From G963663315 sp963668255 (GTDB taxonomy: Bacteria; Pseudomonadota; Gammaproteobacteria; Arenicellales; Poriferihabitantaceae): 64,000 nucleotides of DNA. Of the stretch, positions 27,490 through 36,894 are shown in pieces. The translations under genes were made by a program, and so were the position numbers. Where the stretch lies: positions 62,001-126,000 of the forward strand of contig OZ220708.1 of NCBI GenBank assembly GCA_965116595.1, in the 5' to 3' direction. The notes below the pieces were generated by a model. That model worked only from the letters and a program-made list of their open reading frames with translations, had not been told where the DNA came from and searched no databases. The first letter of the stretch is position 1; every line of letters begins with the position of its first letter.

Positions 27490-27527
27490 AAAACAAAACG
27501 GGATTGCACCGCAAGGATACAATCCCG
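27490..27527 (-). terminator. Terminator of the LysM lipoprotein gene
   Basis: CGGGATTG and CAATCCCG (27499-27527) form an 8-base stem with a 13-base loop. Read on the minus strand it is followed by TTTTGTTTT, so it ends the lipoprotein transcript; on the plus strand, after hisG, the tail is weak. Confidence 0.65.
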
Positions 27528-27554
27528 GTTTCAGGGTTCAGTCTTTTAAAAGCT

Positions 27555-28031
27555 TCAGTTTTTCAGGTATTCCTGGTCGGAGGCCTCGACCGGGCCGACT
27601 GACCACGCACCTCTCGTTTTGGCATGGTTGATTGCCGCATCGATATCGCTTTGAGATGAATCCCTCGGAATATCCAGAATCTGCCCGGGATAGATAAGGT
27701 CGGCATCCGTGATCTGATCCAGATTCGCCTTATAAATGAGTGGCCATTGCTCAGGAACGTTGTAGACTTCTTCTTCAGCGGCTATACCCCAGAGATTTTC
27801 CCCTTCCACCACAGTCCAGCTGGTCAACGCTTCAGGCTCAGGTTCGGGTTCGGGTTCGGGCTCAGGTGCGGGCACAACAGGCGCCACTTCTTCAACAATT
27901 GCCGGTTCTGCCGGAGTAGATTCTTCAGTTGGCTTGCTTTTCGCACTGATACAACCAGTAACAAACATTGCTACTACCACAGCTGTGGTTAACTTTAGTG
28001 CTGAAAACACACTGTCAGAAGCTCTTTGCAT
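27555..28031 (-). CDS. LysM-domain lipoprotein
   Basis: 158 residues. A signal sequence with lipobox FVTGC (cysteine at about residue 27) predicts a membrane lipoprotein. A Pro/Glu-rich spacer with five EP repeats (about residues 55-67) leads to one LysM motif (WTVVEGENLWGIAAEEEVYN...LIYPGQILDIP), which binds peptidoglycan. A short C-terminal tail follows. Likely an envelope scaffold; the specific role is unknown. It is a single-gene unit with its own terminator. Confidence 0.85.
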   Translation of the reverse strand: MQRASDSVFSALKLTTAVVVAMFVTGCISAKSKPTEESTPAEPAIVEEVAPVVPAPEPEPEPEPEPEALTSWTVVEGENLWGIAAEEEVYNVPEQWPLIYKANLDQITDADLIYPGQILDIPRDSSQSDIDAAINHAKTRGAWSVGPVEASDQEYLKN

Positions 28032-28161
28032 AATCGGTTTCCCCAGTTTATCGTTTGTTTAATTTATATTAAACCAGTACAGCCCGGATTCTAAACAACA
28101 TCGGCTTATTATTCAATAGCATTTCCGTGCAAGTATAGTGTTTAAAGGTATTGTTGTCAGA

Positions 28162-29625
28162 TCAGGAAATCCCACCCAAACACAAATATTTCATCTCCAG
28201 GTACTCATCAATGCCATGACTGGACCCTTCCCTGCCCAGGCCTGATTGCTTCACCCCGCCAAAAGGAGCGACTTCCGTGGAAATCAATCCGGTATTGATT
28301 CCTACCATTCCGTATTCAAGCTGTTCCGCCACACGCCATACTCTGGACAGGTCTTTGCTGTAAAAATACGATGCCAGACCGAATTCAGTACTGTTTGCCA
28401 TTTCAATCACTTGAGCTTCATCCTTGAATCTGAATAGTGGCGCCAATGGGCCGAACGTTTCTTCCCTGGCCACCTTCATATCCGATGTTACATTCCTGAG
28501 TAATGTGGGTTCGAACCAGGTGCCGCCCAGTTCATGCCGACTTCCGCCTGTGACCACTTCTGCACCGCACTGCACCGCATCGGCAATATGTTCTTCGACT
28601 TTCCGGACTGCTTTCATATCGATTAATGGACCCTGGGTAACACCGTCCAGCATACCGTCACCCACCTGCAGACGACTTACCGCGGCTGACAGCTTTTCTG
28701 CGAACACATCGTAGACACCATCCTGAACATAGATGCGGTTGGCACAGACACAGGTTTGCCCGGCATTGCGATATTTGGAAATCATGGCGCCTTCCACCGC
28801 CGCATCGATATCCGCATCATCAAATACAATGAACGGTGCATTACCACCTAGTTCCAGTGCAACCTTGATGATTGATTCCGAACATTGTTTCATCAGCAAT
28901 CTGCCTACTTCGGTCGATCCGGTAAAACTTAAATGCCTGACCGTTGAATTCGAAGTCATTTCGCCGCCAATCGCCGATGACGTCCCGGTAAGGACACTCA
29001 TCAACCCGGCAGGCAACCCCGCCCGTTCCGCCAGTTCACATAGCGCAAATGCAGACAGCGGGGTTTGTGTTGCAGGCTTGACCACCACGGCGCATCCGGC
29101 CGCCAGGGCAGGACCGACTTTTCTGGTAATCATCGCGGACGGAAAATTCCACGGAGTAATGGCCACACATACACCCATTGGCTGCTTGATCACAACAAGC
29201 CGCTTGTCAGGCTGGTGCTGTGGTATGGTTTCACCACCCACCCGACGCGCTTCACTCGCAAACCAGTCCAGAAATGACGCGGAGTAAACTATTTCTCCAC
29301 GCGCTTCCACCAGGGGTTTACCCTGTTCCAGAGTCATTATCCTGGCAAGATCCTCCTGATTCTCGATCATCAAGTCATGCCAGCGCCGCAAAATATCGGA
29401 ACGTTCTTTGGCAAGCGTATTGCGCCAGCTCTTTTGGGCCTGCTCAGCAGCCGCAATCGCTTCCGCTGTTTCTTCGGCCCCCATCTTCGGAACCCTGGCA
29501 ATTACCGCGCCATTGGCAGGGTTGGTTACGTCAATGGTTTCACCGCTGTTCGCACCCCTCCATTGACCATTAATGTAACACTGTTCACGAAAAATTCCGG
29601 TGTCATTCAAGTTGATATCTGTCAT
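28162..29625 (-). CDS. gabD: NAD(P)-dependent succinate-semialdehyde dehydrogenase
   Basis: Aldehyde dehydrogenase of 487 residues with AITPWNFPSAMITRK, LELGGNAPFIVFDDAD (catalytic Glu) and NAGQTCVCANRIYV (catalytic Cys), the last being characteristic of the GabD group. It oxidises succinate semialdehyde to succinate, for example from GABA. The frame is open to 29667, but ATG at 29625 has GGAG eight bases upstream and gives the normal N-terminus. No gabT neighbour is present, so the exact aldehyde is inferred from family. Confidence 0.88.
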   Translation of the reverse strand: MTDINLNDTGIFREQCYINGQWRGANSGETIDVTNPANGAVIARVPKMGAEETAEAIAAAEQAQKSWRNTLAKERSDILRRWHDLMIENQEDLARIMTLEQGKPLVEARGEIVYSASFLDWFASEARRVGGETIPQHQPDKRLVVIKQPMGVCVAITPWNFPSAMITRKVGPALAAGCAVVVKPATQTPLSAFALCELAERAGLPAGLMSVLTGTSSAIGGEMTSNSTVRHLSFTGSTEVGRLLMKQCSESIIKVALELGGNAPFIVFDDADIDAAVEGAMISKYRNAGQTCVCANRIYVQDGVYDVFAEKLSAAVSRLQVGDGMLDGVTQGPLIDMKAVRKVEEHIADAVQCGAEVVTGGSRHELGGTWFEPTLLRNVTSDMKVAREETFGPLAPLFRFKDEAQVIEMANSTEFGLASYFYSKDLSRVWRVAEQLEYGMVGINTGLISTEVAPFGGVKQSGLGREGSSHGIDEYLEMKYLCLGGIS

Positions 29626-29677
29626 AGAATATTCTCCATGAAATTTTACGGTTTCATGATTTTGCAAAGATTCCGGT

Positions 29678-30970
29678 TTATTTGAACGGATTATTCAACA
29701 CGATCGAATCATCGCGTTCCGCACCAGTGGAAACCATATCGATTGGCAGTGCAAGCAATTCAGAAATCCGGCCAAGGTAGGCTCTGGCATTCTCAGGCAG
29801 GTCCTTTAAATTACGCACCCCTTTCGAGGATTCCATCCAGCCGGGCAGCTCTTCATACACTGGCTCACAATTTTCCATATCGTCTGCAGACCAGGGAGGC
29901 AAATCGATGACCGAACCATTGCACTGGTAACCTGTACAGATCTTGATGGTATCCAGACCATCCAGTACATCAAGTTTGGTAATACACATTGCACTTAATC
30001 CGCAAACCTGTTTCGCCCTGTTAAGCGCAACCATGTCCAGCCAACCGCAACGCCGGGGGCGTCCGGTTGTAGCGCCGAATTCATGTCCCTTCTCCCCCAG
30101 GCGCCTGCCGACCTGATCATTGAGTTCTGTCGGGAACGGGCCTGAACCCACTCGCGTGGTATAGGCTTTGGCAACACCCAGAACAAAGTCGATGTCGAGA
30201 GGTCCGATTCCAGCTCCGACTGCGGCGGCCGCACCGACGGTATTGGAAGAAGTCACAAATGGATAAGTCCCATGATCGATGTCCAGCAGCATGCCTTGAG
30301 CGCCTTCGAACAAAACGGATTTACCCTGACCACGAAGTTCTGACAGGTATGCGGAAACATCTCCTGCCATAGTTTGAATCTGCTCTGCCTGAGCCAGTGT
30401 TTCATCCAGCGTAGTTTGATAATCCACCGGGCGGGAGTCGAAATAATTCTCCAGCACGTAATTATGATAGTCCATCACTTCCTTTAACTTGACACGAAAG
30501 CTGTCCGGATTCAGCAAGTCTGCAATTCTCAATCCGCGCCGTGCGACCTTGTCTTCGTAAGCCGGACCAATTCCTCTTCCAGTTGTGCCGATGGCTTTAC
30601 TTCCCTTTGCTTTTTCCCGGGCTACATCCAATGAAGCGTGGTAAGGCAGAATAATTGGACAGGCATAACTCACCATCAGCCGGTTTTGTATATCTATGCC
30701 ACTGCTCTCAAGGTCAGCAATCTCCTTCAGCAACTCCGCAATATTCAATACCACGCCATTGCCAATCAGACAATCGACACCCTTCCACAACGCGCCGGAA
30801 GGGATCAGATGCAATACCGTCGTTTGTCCATTGATGACCAACGTATGTCCAGCATTGTGTCCACCCTGGAAACGAACCACTGCGTCTGCATACTCTGTCA
30901 ACAAGTCAACAATCTTGCCTTTCCCTTCATCCCCCCACTGACTACCCAGTAGTACGACATTTTTCGCCAT
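29678..30970 (-). CDS. purA: Adenylosuccinate synthetase
   Basis: Makes adenylosuccinate from IMP, aspartate and GTP. P-loop GSQWGDEGKGKIVD, GGHNAGHT, GTTGRGIGPAYEDK and the C-terminal GVRNLKDLPENARAYL are all present; about 430 residues. The second ATG (30970) yields the familiar MAKNVVLLGSQWGDEGKGK; the ATG two codons earlier (30976) is also possible. It is the last gene of an hflK-hflC-DUF2065-purA unit. Confidence 0.96.
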   Translation of the reverse strand: MAKNVVLLGSQWGDEGKGKIVDLLTEYADAVVRFQGGHNAGHTLVINGQTTVLHLIPSGALWKGVDCLIGNGVVLNIAELLKEIADLESSGIDIQNRLMVSYACPIILPYHASLDVAREKAKGSKAIGTTGRGIGPAYEDKVARRGLRIADLLNPDSFRVKLKEVMDYHNYVLENYFDSRPVDYQTTLDETLAQAEQIQTMAGDVSAYLSELRGQGKSVLFEGAQGMLLDIDHGTYPFVTSSNTVGAAAAVGAGIGPLDIDFVLGVAKAYTTRVGSGPFPTELNDQVGRRLGEKGHEFGATTGRPRRCGWLDMVALNRAKQVCGLSAMCITKLDVLDGLDTIKICTGYQCNGSVIDLPPWSADDMENCEPVYEELPGWMESSKGVRNLKDLPENARAYLGRISELLALPIDMVSTGAERDDSIVLNNPFK

Positions 30971-31010
30971 TTTCATAAAATTACGGTATCAAGGATCGAA
31001 TTGGAGGACC

Positions 31011-31202
31011 CTATCTGACTACGTACAGAAGTATGACTCCTGCGATCATGCTGAAAAGTCCATAGATTCTCAGCTTCGAGTCCGGCACCGCAACCATGTG
31101 CAACACGAAACGCTTGAAGGCCCCGGGATTAAAAAATGGAATCAGCCCTTCAAGCACCAGATACAAGGCAAACGCAGCCGCTAAATCTTTCCAATCCAGC
31201 AC
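31011..31202 (-). CDS. DUF2065 small membrane protein (YjeT family)
   Basis: 63 residues, with two hydrophobic helices (AAFALYLVLEGLIPFF and the C-terminal IYGLFSMIAGVILLYVV) around a short basic loop, as in YjeT/DUF2065. The family is conserved between hflC and purA in gammaproteobacteria; its function is not known. Gene order here matches that pattern. Confidence 0.85.
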   Translation of the reverse strand: MLDWKDLAAAFALYLVLEGLIPFFNPGAFKRFVLHMVAVPDSKLRIYGLFSMIAGVILLYVVR

Positions 31203-31225
31203 AGCAGGATGTTAATGGTTACTGA

Positions 31226-32104
31226 TTAATTTGCCGGTCTGATCTGGGGCTGTTTGAAGTACTGGAAGAACTCCGAGCTCGGATCGATTATCATCAGATC
31301 CTGCTTGGTGTTGAAGCTGCCCTTGTAGGCATTCAGGCTGCGATAGAAATTGTAGAATTCGGTATCCTTGCCGAAGGCATCCGCATAAGAGGCGGTTGCA
31401 ATGGCATCACCTTCACCACGAAGTACTTCGGCATCGCGCTCGGCATCGGCAAGCAATATCAAACGCTGCCGGTCCGCATCTGCCCGAATGGTCTCGGCAA
31501 CCTCTTCACCCTGTGCACGCAATTCCTTGGCGACACGCTGGCGTTCAGCAGCCATCCTCTGGTACACACGTTCACTGATTGTAGTATCAAGGTCAACCCG
31601 TTTAAGCCGCACGTCAATAACTTCTATACCCAGCGTGGCAGCTTCCTGGTTCATCACTTTTCGCACCGTCTCCATGATCATCTTTCTGTCACCCGAAATG
31701 ACCTCCTGGACAGACCGCTTGCCGAATTCCTGACGCAGACTGTCATTGACCCGCTGGGACAAGCGGGAACGGGCGTTCAACTTGCTTCCCTGCAGACGGG
31801 TGTAGTACTGGTGTACATCCTTGACTCTCCACTTGACGAAGGAATCCACAATCAGATTTTTCTTCTCGAAGGTCAGATACGATTCCGGGTCTGCATCCAT
31901 TGTCTGGACCCTGGCGTCAAAGAATCGAACATTGTTGATAAACGGAACCTTCCAGTGCAACCCTGGCTTCACATCGGATCGAATGATTTCACCAAATTTG
32001 AATACGATGGCTTTTTCCCTCTCATCGACCAGATAAGCCGAAGAAAATACCAGTGCACCGATTATTGCCAGAAAGACAACACCCAGCATTGATTTACCAC
32101 TCAT
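31226..32104 (-). CDS. hflC: HflC, regulator of FtsH protease
   Basis: SPFH/prohibitin-family protein of 292 residues with an N-terminal membrane anchor (MLGVVFLAIIGALVFSSAYLV) and the band-7 core (EREKAIVFKFGEI...DVKPGLHWKVPF), followed by a long helical part (RMAAERQRVAKELRAQGEE). Forms the periplasmic HflKC cage around FtsH. It starts three bases after hflK ends. Confidence 0.96.
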   Translation of the reverse strand: MSGKSMLGVVFLAIIGALVFSSAYLVDEREKAIVFKFGEIIRSDVKPGLHWKVPFINNVRFFDARVQTMDADPESYLTFEKKNLIVDSFVKWRVKDVHQYYTRLQGSKLNARSRLSQRVNDSLRQEFGKRSVQEVISGDRKMIMETVRKVMNQEAATLGIEVIDVRLKRVDLDTTISERVYQRMAAERQRVAKELRAQGEEVAETIRADADRQRLILLADAERDAEVLRGEGDAIATASYADAFGKDTEFYNFYRSLNAYKGSFNTKQDLMIIDPSSEFFQYFKQPQIRPAN

Positions 32105-32107
32105 GAT

Positions 32108-33373
32108 TTATTGCCTCACGGTACGGTCAACGCTTCGCGTCGTCGACCTTGTAGAACTATTATCCAGCGTATTCAACCCGGAAACAGATTGACCGGACAG
32201 GTCGCCACTCCTGCCTGAAGTCTGGTTGCGGTCACGGAGCAACTGGTCAAGGGGCAGATACATTACATTATTGCCGCCACTTGGCTGGTCAATCACCATC
32301 TTGCTTGAACGACTGAAAACCTCTTCCATGGTGTCAAGGTACAAACGATCTCTGGTGATATTGGGCGCCTTGGTATATTCCGTCAAAACCTGTTCGAATC
32401 TGGCAGTTTCACCATCGGCCTTGGCAATTACAGAAGCGCGGTAAGCCTCTGCCTCCTGCATGATCCTGGCAGCAAATCCCCGTGCCTTCGGAATAATGTC
32501 GTTGGCATAGGCCTGCGCCAGGTTCTTCAACCGGACTTCATCCTCACGCGCCCTTACGACATCGTCGAAGGCATCCTTTACCTGCTCGGGCGGCTGTGCA
32601 TTCTGCATTTCAATGGTTCGTATATTAATCCCCGTTTCATATCGATCCAGAATCTCCTGAACCAGAACCTTGGTTTCCGATGCCAACTGCGCCCGACCTT
32701 CTGTGATCGCAAAATCCATTCTGTTCCTGCCTACAATTTCCCGTACCGCACTTTCCGTGGCCTGACGAACAACCAGATCCGCCAGATCTCTCGGATTGTA
32801 TTCACTGACGTTAAACAGCAGATCGGTGGGATTCTTGACGTCGTACTGGACCGCAAACTGGATATCAATGATATTTTCATCCTGGGTCAGCATCAACGCC
32901 TCCCGGGGCACGGACTGGATGGACCTGCCGCTTTCCCGATAGCCTACCTCCACCGTGTTTACGTTTTGGGTATTGACAATTTCCACAGTCTCAAACGGGG
33001 TTGGAATGTGAAAATGCAGTCCGGCATCATTGGTTTCCTGATACTTGCCGAATCGCAGTTCTATGGCCTGCTCACCCTGATCGACAGTATAAAACCCGGT
33101 GAATATCCAAAAGCCAAAGGCGACAACCAGAATTCCCATGATTGGCACGAGGCCGCCACTGCCCGAACCCGAACCACCCGATGAACCATCGCCATCGCCG
33201 CCGCCATTGCCACTGCCTCTGCCTTTTCGACGGCTGAACATGCTGTCAATGCGATCTTTGGCCTGACGAATTACTTCGTCAAGGTCAGGCGGAGCTTGAT
33301 TACGGCCGGATTTTCGACGGTTGTCCTGCCCCCACGGGTCATCATCACCCGATCCAGGTTTGTTCCAAGGCAT
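32108..33373 (-). CDS. hflK: HflK, regulator of FtsH protease
   Basis: 421 residues. N-terminal MPWNKPGSGDDDPWGQ and a glycine/serine/aspartate-rich stretch (about residues 48-75) are hallmarks of HflK; a single helix (LVPIMGILVVAFGFWIFTGF) and an SPFH domain follow. Partner of HflC. The low-complexity C-terminus (SGRSGDLSGQSVSG) is unremarkable for the family. No hfq or hflX lies upstream within the window; instead there is a REP-like block. Confidence 0.95.
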   Translation of the reverse strand: MPWNKPGSGDDDPWGQDNRRKSGRNQAPPDLDEVIRQAKDRIDSMFSRRKGRGSGNGGGDGDGSSGGSGSGSGGLVPIMGILVVAFGFWIFTGFYTVDQGEQAIELRFGKYQETNDAGLHFHIPTPFETVEIVNTQNVNTVEVGYRESGRSIQSVPREALMLTQDENIIDIQFAVQYDVKNPTDLLFNVSEYNPRDLADLVVRQATESAVREIVGRNRMDFAITEGRAQLASETKVLVQEILDRYETGINIRTIEMQNAQPPEQVKDAFDDVVRAREDEVRLKNLAQAYANDIIPKARGFAARIMQEAEAYRASVIAKADGETARFEQVLTEYTKAPNITRDRLYLDTMEEVFSRSSKMVIDQPSGGNNVMYLPLDQLLRDRNQTSGRSGDLSGQSVSGLNTLDNSSTRSTTRSVDRTVRQ

Positions 33374-33479
33374 TGAGTAAACTCCAGAAAATTTGTCTTA
33401 AAATAACACGCGTAACGGTGGATTATATCACAATCAACCACAATAGGTTGTCCCGGTTCAATATATGAGACTCAATACT

Positions 33480-33640
33480 CCATGAGACCACTCCCCTCCC
33501 GGATCAATGCCTGCCCTCGGCCTGATCGGGGGTCAGGGGCAGGTTCTGAGGGGGAGTCACAGAAGACAAAGCCTGTCTCCGGCTTGACCGGAGAGCCTCA
33601 GGCACAGGCTAATGGGGGGGGAACGGAACATCGGGGACTG
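33480..33640. repeat. REP-like palindromes between hflK and the hydratase gene
   Basis: This covers most of the 292-base gap 33374-33665. CCTGCCC...GGGGCAGG brackets a CCTGATCGGGGG core at about 33510-33543, and CTCCGG-CTTGA-CCGGAG is a perfect hairpin at about 33576-33592 nested inside GCCTGT...ACAGGC. The GCCTG/CAGGC and GATCGGGGG parts match the block at 8.9 kb. Confidence 0.65.
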
Positions 33641-33665
33641 AAAGCGGACTACGGCCTGTTCCTGA

Positions 33666-34454
33666 TCAGTCCGCCCAGGGCGTCGGTTGCTTGTTGAAAA
33701 ACCCGCTTATCCCGGCCCGGGCTTCATCCGTTTCCCATGCGTCCGCCAGCATTCTGGCTGTATACAGCCTGTTCTGCTCCGGGGTTTGCCGACTGACATT
33801 GCGAATCAATTCCTTGGTCATTGCTATCGCTCCGGGTGCGCAGGCCAGACAGCTTTCCAGTTCACGGTCTATCGCTTCATCCAGTTCCCCGGGTCTGACC
33901 GCCTTATGGATCAAACCCAGTTGCACCCCCTCTTCAGCATTGAAGAAATGGGCATTGATTAAAATTCGCCGGGCATTGCTGACGCCCAATCGTGCAATAA
34001 GATAAGGAGAAATATTGGCAGGAGTCAGGCCAAGCCTCGTTTCAGTCAGGGAAAACCGTGCACTGTCCACACTGATCGCCACATCACATACCGCGATCAA
34101 TCCCACCCCTCCTGCGTAGGCCTGGCCATTTACCCGGGCGATGGTCACCTTGTTCAGTCCATCCAGCGATTCCAGGGCATCCGCAAGCAAGGAGCTTTCC
34201 AGAATTCTCTCCTCCCTGTTTTTCCTGAAATTATCCTTCATCCATCCCAGGTCAGCGCCCGCTGAAAAACTTTTTTCTCCGGCACCGGTCAACACTACGG
34301 CCCGAATAGCCGGATTTACCGAAATCTCCTGGCACGCCTGATTGATTTCCCTCATCATCCGGTTACCCATCGAGTTGTGTTTCTGTTCCCGATTCAGGAT
34401 CAGCCAGGCTACATTTTTATTATCTACCGTCAGTTTGATATCGGAATAGTTCAT
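33666..34454 (-). CDS. Enoyl-CoA hydratase/isomerase, methylglutaconyl-CoA hydratase-like
   Basis: Crotonase-fold protein of 262 residues. Oxyanion segments FSAGADLGWMKDN and NGQAYAGGVGLIAVCDVAI, then SLTETRLGLTPANISPYLIARLG. The GADLxWMK and RLGLxPAxISPY patterns are typical of the LiuC group acting in leucine/isovalerate breakdown, but other acyl-CoAs are possible. It is the last gene of a long minus-strand unit with a CoA-transferase, acyl-CoA ligases and an ABC importer. Confidence 0.8.
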   Translation of the reverse strand: MNYSDIKLTVDNKNVAWLILNREQKHNSMGNRMMREINQACQEISVNPAIRAVVLTGAGEKSFSAGADLGWMKDNFRKNREERILESSLLADALESLDGLNKVTIARVNGQAYAGGVGLIAVCDVAISVDSARFSLTETRLGLTPANISPYLIARLGVSNARRILINAHFFNAEEGVQLGLIHKAVRPGELDEAIDRELESCLACAPGAIAMTKELIRNVSRQTPEQNRLYTARMLADAWETDEARAGISGFFNKQPTPWAD

Positions 34455-34470
34455 AGTCGTTTTCCGTGCT

Positions 34471-34539
34471 GTTTCGGGTTTCGGGTTTCGGGTTTTATGG
34501 ATGATCCAGGATTTCAGTCGGGATTCAACCGAAACCCGA
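34471..34539 (-). terminator. Hairpin over the CoA-transferase stop codon with heptamer repeat
   Basis: GTTTCGG is repeated three times in tandem (34471-34491). TCGGGTTTCGG (34481-34491) is perfectly complementary to CCGAAACCCGA (34529-34539), an 11-base stem whose loop holds the CoA-transferase stop (34514-34516). It may attenuate read-through into the hydratase gene or be a by-product of the repeat. No long T run follows. Confidence 0.4.
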
Positions 34540-35593
34540 TTTCATCACTAGACTGTATCTCCCGGTATTCCGGCAAACCGGGGGTCACTGCATTATTGAT
34601 TCTTCCAGGGTAACGCAGAACCGACTCATCGATTGCATTTCGTTCCACCGTTTGTGGATGATCCAGTACTTCACCTGCCATCGGAACGGGTTCAAGGCAA
34701 CAATCAGCACCGGAAAAAACCTCGACCCAGTCCGACAGCGGCCTTGAAGACAGTTTCAGTCTTACCTCGCCGATCAGTCCCGACTGTGGAATCGGGTCCT
34801 TAAATCGATCAATCCACTGCGGGCATGCGATTGCTTCGCAGAACTGTTCCCAGAAGCGCTCCTCCAGCGCTCCAAGCGTGATCAACCGATTATCCAGTGT
34901 TTGATAGATGTTATAACAGGCTGCGCCGCCCGAAAGCAATGCCCTGAATCCATCCGGTTTTTCTGTAAATTGCCAGGTCAGCAATGTTTCATATAACGCG
35001 ATATCCAGGCGACATCCGAGACCGGATTTCTGTTTCCTTACCAGGCCAGCCAGGATGGCGTTCACCGCCTGCAATCCACCGACATGATCAGCGATCAATG
35101 GAAACCGGATTTCTGGAATCACATCAGGTGAATAATGGGAATACAGCCCGGCCAGTCCACAATAATTGATATCGTGTCCGGCACGAAATTGATATGGCCC
35201 GCTCGCACCGTAACCGGAAAGATGACAATGAATCAATGCCGGATTGATCTGCTCAAGTCTGGCGTCGTCAAACCCCAGGTTTGCCATCACTCCCGGACGA
35301 TAACCATCCAGCATGACATCCGCATTCTGTAGAATCGACTCCAGACAGCGCTTCCCACCCTGCGATTTCAAATCGAGCCGCAAGATGGTTTTGCCTGCGT
35401 TTACTGCCTTGTAGAGTGGGGATACTTCAGCCCCTCGCGGGCACATCAGGTAACGCATCGGATCACCCGAAGGCGACTCGATTTTCACTACATCCGCGCC
35501 CAGCGATGTCATCAGATGGGTGGCGTAAGGACCCGGAAGAAATTGAGACAGGTCGACAACATGGATTCCGCCGAGCAATGCAGTATCAGTCAT
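34514..35593 (-). CDS. CaiB/BaiF family (type III) CoA-transferase
   Basis: 359 residues. Family signatures are VVDLSQFLPGPYATHLMTSLGADVVKIE with the catalytic aspartate expected near residue 160 (GHDINYCGLAGLYS), GYRPGVMANLGFD and CHLSGYGASGPY. It moves CoA between carboxylic acids, for example in racemase- or carnitine-like routes. It is a single-domain enzyme, so not the long DMSP enzyme DddD. The frame is open to 35623; ATG at 35593 is preferred. Substrate unknown. Confidence 0.85.
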   Translation of the reverse strand: MTDTALLGGIHVVDLSQFLPGPYATHLMTSLGADVVKIESPSGDPMRYLMCPRGAEVSPLYKAVNAGKTILRLDLKSQGGKRCLESILQNADVMLDGYRPGVMANLGFDDARLEQINPALIHCHLSGYGASGPYQFRAGHDINYCGLAGLYSHYSPDVIPEIRFPLIADHVGGLQAVNAILAGLVRKQKSGLGCRLDIALYETLLTWQFTEKPDGFRALLSGGAACYNIYQTLDNRLITLGALEERFWEQFCEAIACPQWIDRFKDPIPQSGLIGEVRLKLSSRPLSDWVEVFSGADCCLEPVPMAGEVLDHPQTVERNAIDESVLRYPGRINNAVTPGLPEYREIQSSDEIGFRLNPD

Positions 35594-35634
35594 ATCCAGT
35601 CCACACAGTCTCGACTCCGCCAACCAGGCAACCG

Positions 35635-36888
35635 TTATTCGTATTTTCGAATATCGTCAATCACAATGCCGTCGTTTACGATGCTCCCTGTCTCGACCCA
35701 CTGTACATCCCCACGAACCTTGCAGAAATTCCGGATGCTTTGTCGAACGGCATCGGTTAATCCGCTTCCCTTCACGGTTGATGAAGATGTCGTTTCGCAA
35801 TGCAGGGTTATTTCATCGCGTTGATCAATCCAGTCTATCGTAAGTCTTGCCTTGACGATCTCCGGGTGGCGCTCAACGATCTCCTGAATCTGCTCTGGGC
35901 GTACAAACATGCCGCGCACTTTCGCGGTCTGGTCGGCACGTCCCAGCCAACCCCTGATTCTCCGATTGGTTCGTCCGCACTGACTCTCACCCGGCTTGAT
36001 TGCAGACATGTCGCCAGTGGCAAACCTGATCAATGGATAATCCGGATTCAATGAAGTCACCACCACCTCCCCTATCTCCCCATCTTCAACCGGATCACCG
36101 CTTCCGGGGCGTACAATTTCCAGGTATACCCCCTCATCGATGATCAGGCCGTCATCGGCCGTCGTCTCATAGGCTATCAGGCCAAGGTCTGCAGTGGCGT
36201 AGGCCTGAACCACCGAAATACCGTGGTCAATAAAAAATGTCCGCAGCGATGGCGGTAATGCTTCGCCCGATACCAGCGCCTTGTTGATGCAACTGATTTC
36301 GCAGCCCAGCTCTTTGCCTTTTTCAATCAGAATTTTAAGGAATGAAGGCGTACCGGCATAGCCGTCGGGTTGCAGATCGTTGATCGTTTTCACCTGCATA
36401 TCAGTCTGCCCTGTTCCTGCCGGAATGACACCGCAGCCCAGGCTGTGAAAACCGCTGTCGAGCATGAACCCGGCTGGCGTCAGATGATAGGAAAAACTGT
36501 TGTGCGCCAGATCACCTTCGCGAAACCCTGCGGCATACAGTGCCCGCGCCAGTCGCCAGAAATCCTCCCTGTGCGAACAGGCCTCGTAAATCGGCCCTGG
36601 TGATACGTTGATGTGCCGAATCTGATTATTATTCAGTGGCGTAAACCCGCCGAGCGGAGGATTGTCCTTTTGCATCCGGATCAACTCCGACTTGCGGGTA
36701 ATCGGGTAGTTTTCCAGTTGTTCCAGGGAAGTAAAATTGCCGCAATCGAAATTCCTTAAAGTCTGGGCATAGACCCGGGTATTGGCTTTGGCATGAACCA
36801 GTTGTCCGGCTATTGCCTTGATCAGATTCCTGTTCCTTTGCTGAACGCCCCTTGTTTCCAGATCATCGTAATAATGTTGAACTGACAT
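35635..36888 (-). CDS. Phenylacetate-CoA ligase-like AMP-forming enzyme
   Basis: 417 residues of the PaaK type. The adenylate-forming core motifs are degenerate compared with acyl-CoA synthetases, as in PaaK: NVSPGPIYEACSHREDF, GYAGTPSFLKILIEKGKELG, QAYATADLGLIAYET, IRFATGDMSAI and the C-terminal RGMFVRPEQIQEIVERHPEI. Activates an aromatic or related acid to its CoA ester. Sits six bases downstream of livF, suggesting that the imported substrate is an organic acid rather than an amino acid. Confidence 0.85.
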   Translation of the reverse strand: MSVQHYYDDLETRGVQQRNRNLIKAIAGQLVHAKANTRVYAQTLRNFDCGNFTSLEQLENYPITRKSELIRMQKDNPPLGGFTPLNNNQIRHINVSPGPIYEACSHREDFWRLARALYAAGFREGDLAHNSFSYHLTPAGFMLDSGFHSLGCGVIPAGTGQTDMQVKTINDLQPDGYAGTPSFLKILIEKGKELGCEISCINKALVSGEALPPSLRTFFIDHGISVVQAYATADLGLIAYETTADDGLIIDEGVYLEIVRPGSGDPVEDGEIGEVVVTSLNPDYPLIRFATGDMSAIKPGESQCGRTNRRIRGWLGRADQTAKVRGMFVRPEQIQEIVERHPEIVKARLTIDWIDQRDEITLHCETTSSSTVKGSGLTDAVRQSIRNFCKVRGDVQWVETGSIVNDGIVIDDIRKYE

Positions 36889-36894
36889 ATACCT

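Noticed and set aside
34514..35593. DMSP CoA-transferase DddD
   Set aside because: DddD has two CaiB-type domains and about 830 residues; this protein has one domain and 359 residues.
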